Shown here in pieces: positions 1 through 12,313 of a stretch of 64,000 nt of DNA. The translations under genes were made by a program, and so were the position numbers. The notes under the pieces are model-generated. The model saw nothing but the letters and a program-made list of their open reading frames with translations, was not told the origin of the DNA and did no database searches. The DNA comes from Carettochelys insculpta (Eukaryota > Chordata > Testudines > Carettochelyidae), in the NCBI RefSeq assembly GCF_033958435.1, contig NC_134138.1:190623298-190687297 (forward strand). Reading direction: 5' to 3'. Every line of letters starts with the position of its first letter. The stretch's first letter is position 1.

Positions 1-1145
1 ATTTAGCAAGGGCAAGATACAAGTCTGCCACTACTGGTCTTCAAAGTATGCTAGTCACAGAAAAATAGATAGGCGGACTGTCTCAAAGGAAAATAGCCTG
101 TACACACTTAAAAAAATGAAAAAGGGAAATTACTTATGGAATTGATTCTAAGCGCTTGAGGTTTCCATAACACTTGGAAGTTGTTAATTTACCTAAAAGT
201 AATTTGCCTTCATTGCAAATGAAAATCAGGTACATTTCCTTGCTTCTCTCTGTTTCTAGTGTAAGTTACTCAGTCTAATTATTACAAGAATGCAAAGCAA
301 TTAACTGTGCTAAGTAGTTCAAGAGGAAGCTTTCAGTAATCATTTTGGAAACATGATCTCCCACTCAATTAGTATTTGCCTGCTTGAAAAAAAAATTGAG
401 ATGTGCAATTTTTGTGCCATCCTAAACAATGAGATCAATAAAATTATTAGAAATTAATGGCTTGAAAGCTTTATTTTTATTTTAGTCTGTCAGTATACTT
501 TTAAATATAATTAGTACTGGCTGACAGTTCACCTTGCAGGAGACACATTCTTGCACAACTGTTCCAAAGCAACTCCTTTTTTTTTTTTTAAATAAATAAA
601 TGATTGTGGCATCTCCTGGAAGAGAAGGACAGTGTTACAGAAAGTAGAAGGTGAACATGTTTGTGAGTCAGCAGTTCCAGCAGCAGGAGGGGAGCTGTTC
701 CTGTAACCCCTTTCAGCAATAAATAGATCTCCTTCTGTTTATGCAGCTCTCATCTCTGTCATCGTTTTGGGGAGAATACCTTCTTGTGCAAACCTACTAA
801 TTTGGTTACAATTAAAAGACTGAAAGGTCAGACAGCGCCAACGCTGTTCCCAGTAGATGTGAAAGTCTTGGGCTTTGCCTGATCTGCTGGGGTCATGAGT
901 TCATGGACTGTGCATCATGAACATCAGACAGCCTGTCCTCAGCTATATGTACAGAACCTGAGGAGATGAGAGAGAAGACATTTTCCCTTTTGCAGTTGGT
1001 TTGCTTTGTGGGTGTCTCCATGCTTTCTGCACAAACTGATGTGTCATCCTATCCTCAGACTCTGCACTAGTGTTGGGAGGAGCTCATTTACGCCCCAGGC
1101 TCTGCAAAGAAGCAGAGCATCACAACAGCTGTTTGCTGTGAATAT
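1..1145. other. Non-coding, no feature seen
   Basis: AT-rich unique-looking sequence with short A and T runs (for example near 570-600). I see no protein-like frame, RNA gene or recognisable repeat. An upstream DCLK3 exon could lie here or outside the window, but I could not pick one out. Confidence 0.5.
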
Positions 1146-2880
1146 TCTTTTAATTTAAAACTAGCAGATGTACCCGACATTGCTCTGGTCCTTAACTGAA
1201 GTTATGAAAAAAGAAAAAAAAAAAGGAGGGAAATATACATGTTTAGTTAAATAGTGGCCTCATTTATTTAAATGGTGGGGCACAGGGAAAGGAGTAGGGG
1301 GTGGAGGAAGCAGGACAGTGGATGGCGGGGGTGCTCAGTGGGGATACAGAGGGCGTTGGTTATAATGGGGGCTTAGGGCAGGGGGTTAGGTGTTGGGGGG
1401 AAGCTGTGACCAGGGGTAAGGGTGCAGAAGTGAGGGTAGAAGCTGGGAAGGTTGTGAGGAGCTGATGTTAGGGGTGGAGGGTGCAGGATTGAGGGCAGGA
1501 AGTGGGGCAGATGGTAGGGGTATAGGGTTGGGTATGTGATGGCATTCAGGGCCTGGGTCCCCACGGGTCCCCACCTGACCTGATTCAGGGGAGGGCTGGT
1601 TGAGCAATGGCTACCAGCTCCTCTGCCTGTCCCTGGAGGGGAGGGGTGTCCAGGTGAGGCTATGGCTTCAGGGTCTGCTGCCTGTCCTTGGAGGTGGGCA
1701 GTTTGGGCCCTGGCTTTTGGTCTCCCTGCCTGTCCCTTGGAGGGACTGGGTCATGGCTCACAGCCTCTTGACCAGTATTGGGGAGGCAGTTTGGGCTGCA
1801 CCTCCTGCCCCCACATATGTGGCGGGGGTGATGAGTTCGTTAGGGTCACAGGTCCTGGCCAGGACCCAGCTCTGAGTAATCGGGTGTGGGGGGAACAAGA
1901 GTGCCCCAGGGCTGGTCCGTGGCACTGGGCTCGGTCATGGGGGAGGGGTGACCTCAACCCAGCCTCATCTCCAGGGGAGACCGGGGGGCAATGGGAGCCA
2001 AGGATGGGTTGTGGCTCCCAGCCCCACTTCCTGTCCTGGGGGCCGGGGGGGCATCAAGCCTCAGCTCTGGGAGAGGAGGTGCGAGGGGGTCATGAGAGCT
2101 GGTGGGGAGTTGCTACAGCCCCAGCTCCAGAAGGGAAGGGGCAAGAGAGCCATGGCTGGGCTGTGGCTCTGGGCCTGGCCCTGGGGGGACCTCCCTGGCT
2201 CCAGCCCCAGCTCCTGGGTAACCATACCTGGCCATATGTCTGTGGGGGAGGTTGGAAATGTTGGGGCTGGGCCACAGCAATTGGGCCCAGCTCTGTGGGT
2301 ACCTGTCTGGCTCAAGCCCCATGTCTGTGGGGGCTATGGGGGTCCCAGTCGCATCTCCTGGAGGGAGTGGGGAGACTGGGGCTGAGCCATGGCGCTGGGC
2401 TCGGCTCCAGCTTCACCTCAGTGGGGAACTTGGAGGCCGGGGCAAGGCCATGGTGCTGGTGCAAGGGGGTGGGGAGAGCTGGAGTTGGAGCTCTTTCCCT
2501 CAGCCCTGGCTAGAGCAGTGAGAGGTGGGGAGCAGGGCTAGGGCTGTTGTGCTGAGTCTGGGGAGAGCAGCTGGGGTGGGGCCTTGACTGAGTTGCTTGC
2601 CCCAGCATCAGCTTAACGGTGAGAGCAGGGCAGGGTTTCATGGCCGTAGCAATTGGTGGTGGTAGGGGTGGGGGTGGGCAGTGAGAGAGCAGCAGGGCTC
2701 CCCCATGGGGTGCTGGGAAGCACTTACCCACCGTCCATGGACAGGCAGGGTCAGAAATGCCGTCTCCACGTGGCCGCTGTTTTCTTGCTGTAGCTGCCCC
2801 CAGTGGTTGCTCTGTAGAATTGCTGTTCCCTGCACTTACTCAGATGGACGGACAGATGGCTCTGCTTTTATAATGGTATA
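1146..2880. repeat. G-rich, internally repetitive unclassified repeat
   Basis: The plus strand becomes strongly G-rich between about 1270 and 2730, flanked by AT-rich edges. Imperfect units recur: phrases such as TGGCTCCAGCCCCAGCTCC and ATGTCTGTGGGGG appear several times between 1600 and 2520. The left edge (near 1165-1190, GTACCCGACATTGCTC) and the right edge (GGACGGACAGATGGCTC, 2846-2862) resemble ends of dispersed reptile repeats. Long open frames here arise from base composition and match no protein family I know. The class is unresolved. Confidence 0.4.
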
Positions 2881-3788
2881 GATAATGGCTTAATTTGGCT
2901 ACTCCAATTAAGAATTATTATGATGGAAAACTTGAGCCCGTATGGGAACAGAGGAGCAGCCAGGGGGATGCCTACATGGAACCGGTATAGAGTGGCCTGG
3001 CTATGGAGTAGACAGAGGTCAGGAGCTGACCTGCCTGATCTCTAGCTTTCTGTCACTCTAATGCTGAGCTCAGGCTTTTGGTAGAGTGGCTGAAAATCCT
3101 GTCTGCCTTGTTCTTGTTCAGCTAATCAATGCCCCCTCAGTTCTCAGCTCCCTCAACTAAAACAGGATGACCACCTTTTCAAAAGACAAAAGTGGGGCAC
3201 GTCCGGGAGTCCTGCCACTTCTGTGGCCCCACAACTTGCTCCTCTTCTTCCCTCCTAAAGTCCCGTCTGTTGGGTCATGGCCTTCACCATGGCCCGCAAG
3301 ATTTTAGAAGTAGTAGATCTCATCCTTGCACATCTGCTTTTTGTTTGCAAACCGGAAGAGGAAAATAAGCTTTCTTGCCTTTTCAAATCCCAATTAATTT
3401 CTTAACTTTGAATGACCTATTAATTGAACTGAAATTAGTCAAATACACTGAAATGAAGAGAATATTTTTCAGCACCTGCAAAAGAGGCTACTCCCATGAA
3501 AAGCTGATTTAACATATCAACAAATGCTTGCTACAGGTGCTTAGCCAGTGATTTCCACTAGTTCATTCCTTTAACACTTTGTCAGTAAACACATATTGCT
3601 TCATATTAATATTTGTATATAATTTAATATTATAATAGGTTTTAGTACATTTAAAAATTGCTTTAATTTTAAACTTAATTTTAAATAATTTATTTTTAAT
3701 AACAATGTATTTAAATTTTTAAAAATATGATTTTTATCCACCTGCATACAGTTTTCTTTAAGAATCTGGAAAATTTTCCTAAACAAAA
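2881..3788. other. Non-coding, no feature seen
   Basis: Ordinary AT-rich sequence with a very AT-rich stretch at 3600-3780. No coding or repeat signal that I recognise. Confidence 0.5.
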
Positions 3789-4125
3789 TACAGGCTGAAC
3801 TTCTCTAATTCAGCACCCTCGGGATCTGACCAGTGCTGAGTGAGAGAATTTTCTGGACCATAGAAAGTCAATATTGTCTAGTAGCATTACCAACACTTCT
3901 ACTCTTTAGTGGGCTCTTAGAAGGGGCAAATATTTAGGGGTAAATTACAGCTAAAGAACAGCACAGAAAACTGAAAGCCAGGACTGGTGGCTGTAAACAA
4001 ACTTCATGGGTCCACGGGCAACTTGGCCAAACCCATGGTAAGTGGTCATCTAGTTAACTAAAAACATACTGGATGGAAGATATTGCTGAATGAAAAAGTG
4101 CTAGATTAGAGAGGTTCAACCTGTA
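3789..4125. mobile_element. MITE family A, copy 1 (TIR CAGGTTGAACC, TA flanks)
   Basis: A 330-bp non-coding element bounded by inverted repeats. The left end reads CAGGCTGAACTTCTCTAATT; the right end is the reverse complement of CAGGTTGAACCTCTCTAATC. Both ends are flanked by TA, as expected for a Tc1/mariner-type target duplication. Three related copies lie at 12.9, 25.4 and 31.9 kb. The TA flanks support a mariner-like origin, but no transposase is present, so the class is inferred. Confidence 0.7.
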
Positions 4126-4264
4126 ATTTAGTAATGACTACTTAAGTAAATATTCTATCAACACGATCATTAAAATGCCAGTACGACCCTAGCTCAGTCA
4201 TCCCTTGCAACCTATACTAACCTATAACCACGACCTCACTTTCTCCACATTACTTCAGATATTA

Positions 4265-4701
4265 CAGTAAATAGCTGGTCAGTTTCCTGGGTCCTGCAAG
4301 CAGTAGGGGGTTGAGAATCAGGCAGCAGCCTGGTTGCTGGCTCCCCTCTGCTTTCAGAGGGCGGAAACTGAGCAGGGCAGCAGCCTGTGCCAGTTTCCTG
4401 GCTCCAGCCAGTGGAGATGAGCTGGGAACCATGGGCAGCTTGGCTCCCGGCTCCCCTCCACTCCACTCCTTGGAGCCAGCAAACTAATCAGGGCTGCTGC
4501 TCTGCTCAGTTTCCTGGCTCTACAAGTGGAGGGGAGCTGGGAGCCAGGCAGCTGCCTGGTTTCCTGCTCCCTGCCACTCTGGGGTCTGGGCAACTGCTCC
4601 TGTCAGAGATGGCAGCCTGACTCAAGGCTGCTGTCCTGACAGAAGCAGTTGCATTAACCCAAGAAACGCAACTTGATTGCGTGCATTTCGAGGGTTTACT
4701 G
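4265..4701. mobile_element. MITE family B, copy 1 (TIR CAGTAAACCCTCGAAATGC)
   Basis: The right end reads GCATTTCGAGGGTTTACTG followed by TA. The left end is TA then CAGTAAA and then diverges. The interior is GC-rich with repeated phrases such as CAGTTTCCTGGCTCC. The end sequence matches the left end of the repeat at 21912. It is non-coding; mariner-like class is inferred from the CAGT...ACTG ends and TA flanks. Confidence 0.55.
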
Positions 4702-5195
4702 TATACACGCTTCTTCTTCCATTTCCACACAAAACACAGAGAATTAACTCCAGTACCACACCGACATAAAAGTAATAGAAACGTCCTGTAATTATCTCCC
4801 CCAAAATAACACTGTTATAAGTGATTGCCTCTTTTAAAAACCAAGCGGTGCCAATCAGTACAATGAGTTTAAATACTGCATAACCATCAACTAACAATCT
4901 ACACAGCACATACTATCTAATTCAGCATGAAACAAATTTAATTTTTCAAATAATTAGGAAACATCCACAAAATTGGAGTCAAAAGTGGCATCTTTTGTGA
5001 GGAGGTAGATAGTGTCCGATATGGACATGGTTGATATATGAAAATGAGGTAATAAGAAGATAGTAAAATCATGGCTGTAGGCAGTAAGAAATAAGGACTT
5101 AGTAATTTTCTGATTCTTTAATTATTTTATTGTGGAATGTTCAACTAAGCAATTTTAACTGATTTTTAACTAAGCTTTTTTGTTGAGGGAGGCAA
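4702..5195. other. Non-coding, no feature seen
   Basis: AT-rich sequence without a recognisable element. Confidence 0.5.
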
Positions 5196-5949
5196 GGAGG
5201 TGATTTCACAAATGGGGCACTGAGTCACAGTGTCAGAGTTCTGGAGTTGGGCGTGGTCAGAGGTCCAGGTAAGATTTTTTTGGCTGAGCTTGGTACCCAA
5301 GATCAGAACTTGTCAAGGTTCTGGGTATGGAGCAAGGGTGAGAATCCAAGTTGCAGCCAAAAATAAGTGCTGGGATTTGGGGGGCAGAGAAGCATATTTG
5401 GTCTTATCGTCTCACTGGGGTCCATGTAGTTGCCTGAATGCTTCCTGGTATATCCCATGGAGTTGCGTGGGGTCAAGGGTCCAATGGGGAACCTCCGAGG
5501 CATCTGGTGATCAGGACTCTTGGATGGGACATCTGAGTGCAGTAGATATGCTGTGGTGTGTATGTGGGAAGGAAGGGCTTTATGGAGGTGCCAAGTGATT
5601 GTATGTAAGTGTTTGCCTTGTGACTCTGCCACCTCAGGTTTGAGTCCTTCCAATCCTAACATCATGTGTCTTAAGCTCCTTGTGGACATAATGAATCTGC
5701 TGTACCCAGTTGACGGTAGTGGCAGCAAGGTTTGTGAGGATGGCAGGTACAGCCAGATGAAGACAGGGATGGAAACAGAAGTGTATAGAGCTGACTCTTC
5801 TCAGAGGAAACTTGGCCAGTATTATTGTAGGTGAATTCTGCCTGGGGCAGGAGAGCTGATCTGTCACTCAGGTGATCATTTGTAAACTACCAAAGATAGG
5901 TTATAGCTCTGTGGGTGATGGGTGGAGAATATGTAGGTGTGAACTCTAA

Positions 5950-6860
5950 GCAGTCACCTGGTTTCATGCCAAAGTAGTGACACGCTTAGCAGATCTGTAT
6001 TGGGTGCCAGGCGCCCCCCCCATGTAGTGATGCCACTCTCTGAAGGCAATTTTGATTGCTAGTTCTTTATCTCAGATTGATAATTCTGCCATGTCTTTGG
6101 GATAGCATGACCCAAATGGCAGCATTTGAGGCTTCAGTCTCAATGATGAAAGGCTGCATCAAATTGGGCTGGGTTAAGAGTGATGAAAGTCATGTTGACC
6201 AGGTGGAATACCTGCTGTACCACAGGGAAATGGGTGAAGGTGTTCTTGCACAGAAGTGCAGTCAGAAAGACATTTCATTCATGGTATAAATGTTAGCAAA
6301 CCCTAGGAAGCATTGCAACTCCTTGATGCTTTGAGGTTCTGCCCAGGTCCAAAACTTGTCCATTTTCCTGAGGTCCATTTGGAGGCCCTCAGGTGACAAG
6401 ATATAGTTTAAGAACTACATAGACATTGCTTGAAGCTGCGCTTGGAGTTTCACGTACAAAATATGTTGGTGGAGTGTGTTGCTCAAAACTCTTGGAGAAG
6501 ATAGGCATATTATCAAGGTAAACTACAACATACTGGTCTGGGATATCATGGACTGTCTATTACACTAAATGCTGGAAAGTCGCTGAGGCATTTATAAGAT
6601 TGAATTGCATTACCAGGTATTTATAATGTTCATACCAGGTTTGAAAAGCAATCTTCCACTAGTTCCTGGTCTGATTCTTATCAGGCTAGAGGCTCCTAGC
6701 AGGTCAAGTTTAGTGAATACCTTGTCTGGTCACATGCAGTCCAACACATTCCAGATGAGCAGGCAGGAGGCACAAGTTTCCAATGGTTACTTGATTGATG
6801 GCCTGATAATCCACTTGTAGAGCCCATCTTTCTTAGTTACAAAAGAAAAGAGACCCCAGC
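5950..6860 (-). pseudogene. Gypsy reverse transcriptase pseudogene
   Basis: Minus-strand translation shows RT-family blocks in the expected order: a KKDGLYKW block near 6830, FTKLDL near 6710, the YILSPEG block near 6400 and the FLGFAN block near 6300. Several stop codons lie between them. The catalytic YxDD block is damaged beyond recognition. It belongs to the decayed element at 5.2-7.7 kb and cannot encode an enzyme. Confidence 0.6.
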
Positions 6861-7433
6861 AGGGGAGCTTGATGGCTGGATAAAGTCCTTGACCAGATTC
6901 TCCTGAAGATGGCGGGTGGGGGGGGCAGGGGCGGAGGAGGGGGCAGGTGGCAGTTCTTGTTCTGACATTACATAGAGGTGGCCAAAGGGTATTTTAGCCC
7001 TAGATTGTAACTCAGTCAGACAGTCGCAGACCCAATGCGGTGGTAGAACATCCACAGTTTTCTTCCAAGACTTCTGTGCATTAATGATTTTTCGCAGGAA
7101 GAGCAGGGATGGACTCTAGAGATGGTCTCACCTGGCAGACCAATCTCCTGTAGTGGGCCAGGGCTTGTTAATTTCCTGAATTACGTCTCCCTATGGGCCA
7201 TAACGGGTAATAGGCAAGAGTGTGGCCAATTGCCCATAGTAGGAAAAAAAATCATATCAGTGATGTCATTCTCTTTCCTTGGGAGTCACATGGCAATATG
7301 TGGCATTGAGTTGCATATACTGGGACCAACTGAGGGACGGAGTATTGGCTGGAGTGTGCCACTGACCACTTCCTTACTTGGTGTTGCTCCTACAGTCTGC
7401 TGTGAATGAGCATGGTCAGATCAACAAATGCAT

Positions 7434-7703
7434 TCAACTAGTTGGAGGTTTCTGTACAGCTAGTTCATCTTTAACTTCCTCGTGTAATAGCGACCAAAAC
7501 TGGAGACGCTGGGCTGCCTTGTTCCCTTCAGTGACATTCAGAGACCAGCTATCTAAAGTGGATGCCGTAGAAGTTAACCTATGAGAATTTTCATGGGGCC
7601 ACCTTGGCTGAGCAAGTGCAGGGTGTGTGTGTGCAAAAATGATGGAAAAAATGTTTCCACTCAACGTCTTGCATTCCTTCTTGGCTCTTGCTTGTAGGAT
7701 CAT
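7434..7703 (-). pseudogene. Gypsy Gag fragment
   Basis: An open minus-strand stretch of 89 codons with LLHEEVKDELAVQ resembles the capsid-region motif of Sushi-type Gag proteins, where a tract of hydrophobic residues is followed by KDEL-like sequence. Upstream Gag and the downstream protease are missing. It lies at the 5' end of the decayed Gypsy copy, as expected for its orientation. Confidence 0.5.
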
Positions 7704-7745
7704 GGTTTCAGTATTTATGCCTTTGCGGTATTTCTCCCCTGCAGC

Positions 7746-8394
7746 TGACTAAAGTATCATGTCACAAGTTTCACTGGGATGAATATTTTAAAAGCAGTAT
7801 TACGAAACTACTTTCAACAGTAAGAAGCCCAGTGTAATAGTTGTGGCTTTGCTGTGAAAATCATATATATTAGGTCTACACTTCAAGTACAGAGCCTCTT
7901 GGGATAACTACAAAGGATGAACTTAACATAGTGCATTCTAAAGCCCAGATCCTACACACACACATGCACATGAGAAGTTGCCTTAAAGTTGATCAGACTA
8001 CTCACAGAAGTAAAGTTACCCACATGCTTAAGCCTTTGAGGAGCTGGCAGCTTATGAGATAGTGATTTGTTTTTATCATAGCACAAACACTACGGTGTTA
8101 TGGTAGAAGCAGAAAGAGCATTCCTATTAGCCTGTAACATATCACTTTAGAGAAGTGCCTTTAGAGGCAATCTAAAACTAGGCAATATTTGCTCCATTTA
8201 TCAGAGCATCCTTAGTTCCTATTTCAAAGCATGTGAAACAATGGAGAAGATTAGAGTAAAAATAATCAAGTTGAATATAAAACATTTAAGTAAGTAAGTA
8301 ACACTGTTTCTTGGCATCTTTGTATCCTTTCAGTTTTTATTGATGGGGACTGTGGCATCATAGTGTAAACTTTTCTCTAATGGATCAAATAAAG
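7746..8394. other. Non-coding, no feature seen
   Basis: No protein-like frame or recognised repeat. It includes a short ACACAC run near 7953. Confidence 0.5.
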
Positions 8395-9172
8395 GACAAT
8401 GATCCCCCACTTTCACAGGCCTTGGGAGGCAGACCAGTCCTTGCCCTCAGACAACCTGCCAACCTGAAGCAAATCCTAACCAGCAACTATACACCGCACC
8501 ACAGTCACTCTAACTCAGGGACCCATCCATGCAACAAACCTCGTTGCTAGCTCTGCCCACATATCTACACCAGCAACACCATTACAGGACCTAACCAGAT
8601 CAGCCACACCATCGTGGGTTCATTCAGCTGCACATCTACCAATATAATTTATGCCATCATGTCTATATACATCGGACAAACTGGACAGTCTCTACGTAAA
8701 AGAATAAATGCACGCAAATCAGATATCAGAAATGGCAATATACAAAAACCCATAGGAGAGCACTTCAATCTCCCAGGCCACACAATAGCAGACTTAAAAG
8801 TAGCTATCCTACAGCAAAGAAATTTCAGGACCAGACTCCAAAGAGAAATTTCTGAGCTACAATTCATCTGCAAATTCAACACCCTCAGCTCAGGCTTAAA
8901 CAAAGACTGTGAATGGCTGGCTAAATACAAAAGCAGCTTCCCCTCCCTTGGTATTCACACCTCCAGATCAACTGCTGGTAGTAAGCCTCACCCTTGCTGA
9001 CTGAGCTAACCTTGTTATCCTCACCCTTGCTCTGGCTTATTTATACCTGGCCCTGCAGATTTCCAAGACCAGCATCTGATGAAGTGACTCTGTGCTCACG
9101 AAAGCTCATGCTCAAAACTTTTCTGTTAGTCTATAAGGTGCCACAGGACCCTTCATTGCTATTTCTTTTAGG
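8395..9172 (+). mobile_element. Penelope-like element, 5'-truncated, GIY-YIG end
   Basis: The 3' part of a Penelope-like retroelement. Coding sequence at 8401-9000 is followed by a non-coding tail (9000-9170) containing GAAGTGACTCTGTGCTCACG and GTTAGTCTATAAGGTGCCAC. The same tail type occurs at 24.2 kb and 61.0 kb. The reverse transcriptase part is absent, which is usual for 5'-truncated copies. Confidence 0.75.
8401..9000 (+). pseudogene. Penelope-like GIY-YIG endonuclease pseudogene
   Basis: One reading frame from 8401 to the stop at 8998-9000 encodes the C-terminus of a Penelope-like polyprotein, broken by a single in-frame TAG at about 8551. Before the stop the frame has a cysteine-rich CNKPRC motif; after it come the GIY-YIG core YIGQTGQSLRKRIN, then SDIRNGN, GEHFNLPGHTIADLKV and LQREISELQFICKFNTL. 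A few codons appear to be missing just before YIGQT, where the first half of the GIY motif should be. In intact elements this domain nicks target DNA for integration. This copy is dead. Confidence 0.75.
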
Positions 9173-9416
9173 TTATGTCTAACCTGTGTCAACACTGCCC
9201 TGTTGCTAAAATTCAGCATGTGTAAATGCTTTTTGTCTGCACTTTTGTCATCAAAATACTTCCGCTCCCTACCCCGGGGGGCTGGAGGGGGTTGCTTTGC
9301 AAAGTGCTACTGTTGACAAAGCAGCAATCACACTTCTGCTTGTTGCTACAAAACTTTGTCATTCGTGGGTAAATGACAAAAGTTTTGTTGGTCAAGTGCA
9401 AGTACAGACGCAGCCT
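9173..9416. repeat. MITE with GTCTACAC-type ends
   Basis: The left edge (TTATGTCTAACCTGTGTC) and the right edge (AGTACAGACGCAGCC) are imperfect inverted copies, and the interior contains GACAAAAGTTTTGTTGGTC. It abuts the 3' tail of the Penelope-like element. No coding capacity. Confidence 0.45.
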
Positions 9417-11970
9417 TACTGAATGTATCTCAACAAGGAGAAAGATTTTTGTGGTTATTCAAATCTTATTTGCTGCAGAGCTGCCAAATTGATATCTGAA
9501 TGCAAATGATTAATGGCTCTGCCACATTGCCTCATGAGAGATGCTCAGTTTGTGTATCTGAAGAGGACTGTAAAAGTAAATTACTCTTAGATTCTTTTAT
9601 TTCTGAAGATAGTAGATCTGTGATTCCAACAGTACGAGGCTACAGTATCTGAAGGACAGCATTGTTCCAGGGATGATACAGATCACCGCATGCATGGATG
9701 TCTGAAAGCAACTGATGGCAGAGGTCATCTCTTAAGTGTGCATACTTGATCTGCACTCAATTCAGAGCAGTCGTTTAAATGTCATGGTTTCCTTAGGTAG
9801 TTCACATAGGTTACCAATGTGCATCAGCTGTTATCTGTAGTATGTAATCAGAATCTTTCAGAACTATACTGCCCTGATCTCCTGTTCCTTACTGTAAATT
9901 ATTAACTCTTGCAAGGTTAGTACACACCATGTGTGTAAAAGAGAGAGTAGGAAAGGGGAATAAAGAGGTAAGGAGGCAATATAAGTAGTCCCCCGAACAT
10001 ATTAAATTAGATGGAAATAGAAGGTGATCATAGGCATTATTTTACAATAAGGAAATTTTACATAGGCATTGTTTACACAGTCACTAAAACTGGAAACACT
10101 AACCTGCTAGTCTGGGTTTGGAAAAGTTTTGTTCAAATATGTAGCATGTCAGGTACAAAGATTATTCTTAAAAGCCTGAAATTGATTACAGGTTTGGACT
10201 GGAAGAGAGGGCAGGCTGGGAGTGAGTTTGGTGCAGAGACTGGCACTGGCTGGTAGGGGGCAGGGAGAAAGGCTGGACCTCGTTGGGCCTGGAGACTGGG
10301 AAACTTGGTAGTGACTGGGATGAGGGTGGAAGTGAGGAAAACTGGGAAAGAGTCTGGGAATCAGTTGTCTGGGGGCAATGCTGAAACTATATTTTCGTGC
10401 TTTTTCAGTTGAATGTCACTTTCCATTCAAACAGAATGCAACACAACTCTTAAGTAAAATAAAATCATCTTGTAAACAAGAAAAATGCATCATTCATAAT
10501 TTTCTAACATAAAAATGTAAAAAATAAAAATCTGTATGTTTTGCTATATAATTACTTAAATACATGTGAACAGATATAAAGTTCTTCAGGTTAGCAAAAA
10601 GTACTACTGAATATTATGTAAAGCCTATATTTAGTGGCAAATCAAAATGGTTTAATGATTATCAAGCTATAAGAATAAACTTTACTTTAAGAAAATAACT
10701 AACAAGTACAAATAGAAACCAAAATTTAAATTGAGCTTCCCTGTTTGCTAATTTAAATAATGAGTTAAAATAGGTGATTTTAAATCCCTTTGAATTCAAT
10801 CAAGCCATTCTGACTGTATCCTTGTTGATAGTTATTCATGTTGATACTTAGTTATTTGGATAATCACCACTATTCATGTGTATTTTTCTTCTGATAGATC
10901 TGCCCTGCCCCCACAGGGCTCTGATATCCCCCAGATTTGTTCCTCCCAACAGAAATGCATACCTTTTACACATCTTTTCACATAACTTCATGGCTCATAT
11001 ACTCAATTTGGCTTGCCCAAATACTGAGTCTTTCCAGCTTTGGTCCCTTCCCATGTTTGCCAACAGCTTCACTCAACATCCTCCTGCCACCCACCGAGTC
11101 CTCGCAATCCCTATCACATTCAGATTTGATATGCAGATATGTACTGATACTTGTTTATAACTATGGTGATGGATATGAAGGTGGATTCATATTAGTATTT
11201 ATCAGCACTGTGTAGTTTTACCCCCACAACCAATAGGTCACAATAAAAGTATTGAAAGAAGAAATGCATGTCCCCTCCATTGGCTTTTCATGGCTTCAAC
11301 ATATCCCGCCCCCCCCCCCCCCCCAAAGTGGTTTGCATTCTTAAATCAAACTTTTTTTGCTTTGCATCTTGTAGAAGTGTAGTGGCAACAATAAGTTTAA
11401 ATTCTGGATTTCATGATTTCAGCTTTTGGCATATTGTTCAGCTCTTTGTTCTCTTCTTTACTCTTGTGTTAGAGTGCTACATGTTATGTTGTGACATTAC
11501 ACAAAATATTAGTTTTAGCGTTACCAATTTTAGGAATTTCCGTGCAATAACACTAAAACCTTCAAGAGGCATGTATCCACATCCTTAATCATCCATCGGG
11601 TATATTTTTTCATCCTTCTACCCTGACGCTGAATATTCTTCCTTAAGTCAAGGACACTGACTTTTTGTTTGTAGCATCCTGTGCTCATCTATGGCACCAT
11701 ATAGATAGTATTGATGATAGAGCTGGAATGAATGGTTCATTTGGTCTGGGAATGCTGTCAAACTCATCAAAAGCTTAGGAATCTGTGTGTGCTATTCCAG
11801 TTTGTGATTGAAAACAACAAATAAAAGTATGTAACTAGGTAAAAGGAAAACATAAGCAGCTTCCAAGAAGCGTGCTTGAAGGAAAGACATCATGGGTGCA
11901 GGAGAGGGTGGAAGCATGCTGTGCAGAGTCAAGAAGAGGATTGTGGACATGGGTGATTGCCTTGAAGAAG
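9417..11970. other. Non-coding; purine-rich and poly-C stretches only
   Basis: A G-rich segment at about 10190-10380 and a poly-C run at about 11309-11324 are the only notable features. Short open frames at 10876-11588 show no family resemblance. Confidence 0.45.
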
Positions 11971-11978
11971 GTCTAGAA

Positions 11979-12305
11979 CAGGGGTCAGCAACTTTCTGAG
12001 GCAGACTGCTGAAATTTGACCTTTTGACCTTTACGCACAATCCGAGTGCTGGTGATACTTCTTAAAAGTCACTAATAATCCTACTTACAACAGCTTCATT
12101 AGTAAATAAAGATGCAGAGCTTTACTGTTTAGATGATGATTGGTAGCATTAGCTGGTCTTTTGTTTATCCACAGGTGGCATGGGTTTGAGCAAGCTCCCA
12201 GCTGCATGGGGGAGGAGGGATGAGGCTGAGCTCCTGCCTTGTGTGCTGCGGAAAATTGGCTTGCATGTCACTCTTGGCTCCCATGCCAGGGATTGCTAAC
12301 CTCTG
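11979..12305. mobile_element. hAT-type MITE with perfect 8-bp target duplication
   Basis: The element begins CAGGGGTCAGCAACTTTC and ends GGATTGCTAACCTCTG, imperfect inverted repeats typical of non-autonomous hAT elements. It is flanked by identical 8-bp copies of GTCTAGAA (11971-11978 and 12306-12313). An 8-bp duplication is the hallmark of hAT transposition. The 327-bp interior is non-coding. Confidence 0.85.
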
Positions 12306-12313
12306 GTCTAGAA

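Larger units (their letters stand above)
5196..7745 (-). mobile_element. Decayed Ty3/Gypsy retrotransposon (gag, RT, integrase remnants)
   Basis: Read on the minus strand, this interval gives a broken but recognisable Ty3/Gypsy polyprotein. A Gag-like piece at about 7430-7703 (LLHEEVKDELAVQ) is followed by reverse-transcriptase-like sequence at about 6850-6300, including FTKLDL and a [14 protein letters not shown] segment, and then the FLGFAN region near 6300. A degraded 3' part with integrase-end or chromodomain-like sequence runs down to about 5230. Many stops and frameshifts are present and protease sequence is not visible between Gag and RT. No LTR pair was found. It is an old, inactive copy. 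Confidence 0.65.

Noticed and set aside
1662..2513. Plus-strand open frame of 283 codons
   Set aside because: Gly/Trp-rich translation with no domain, lying in a G-rich repetitive block; several overlapping frames are open on both strands.
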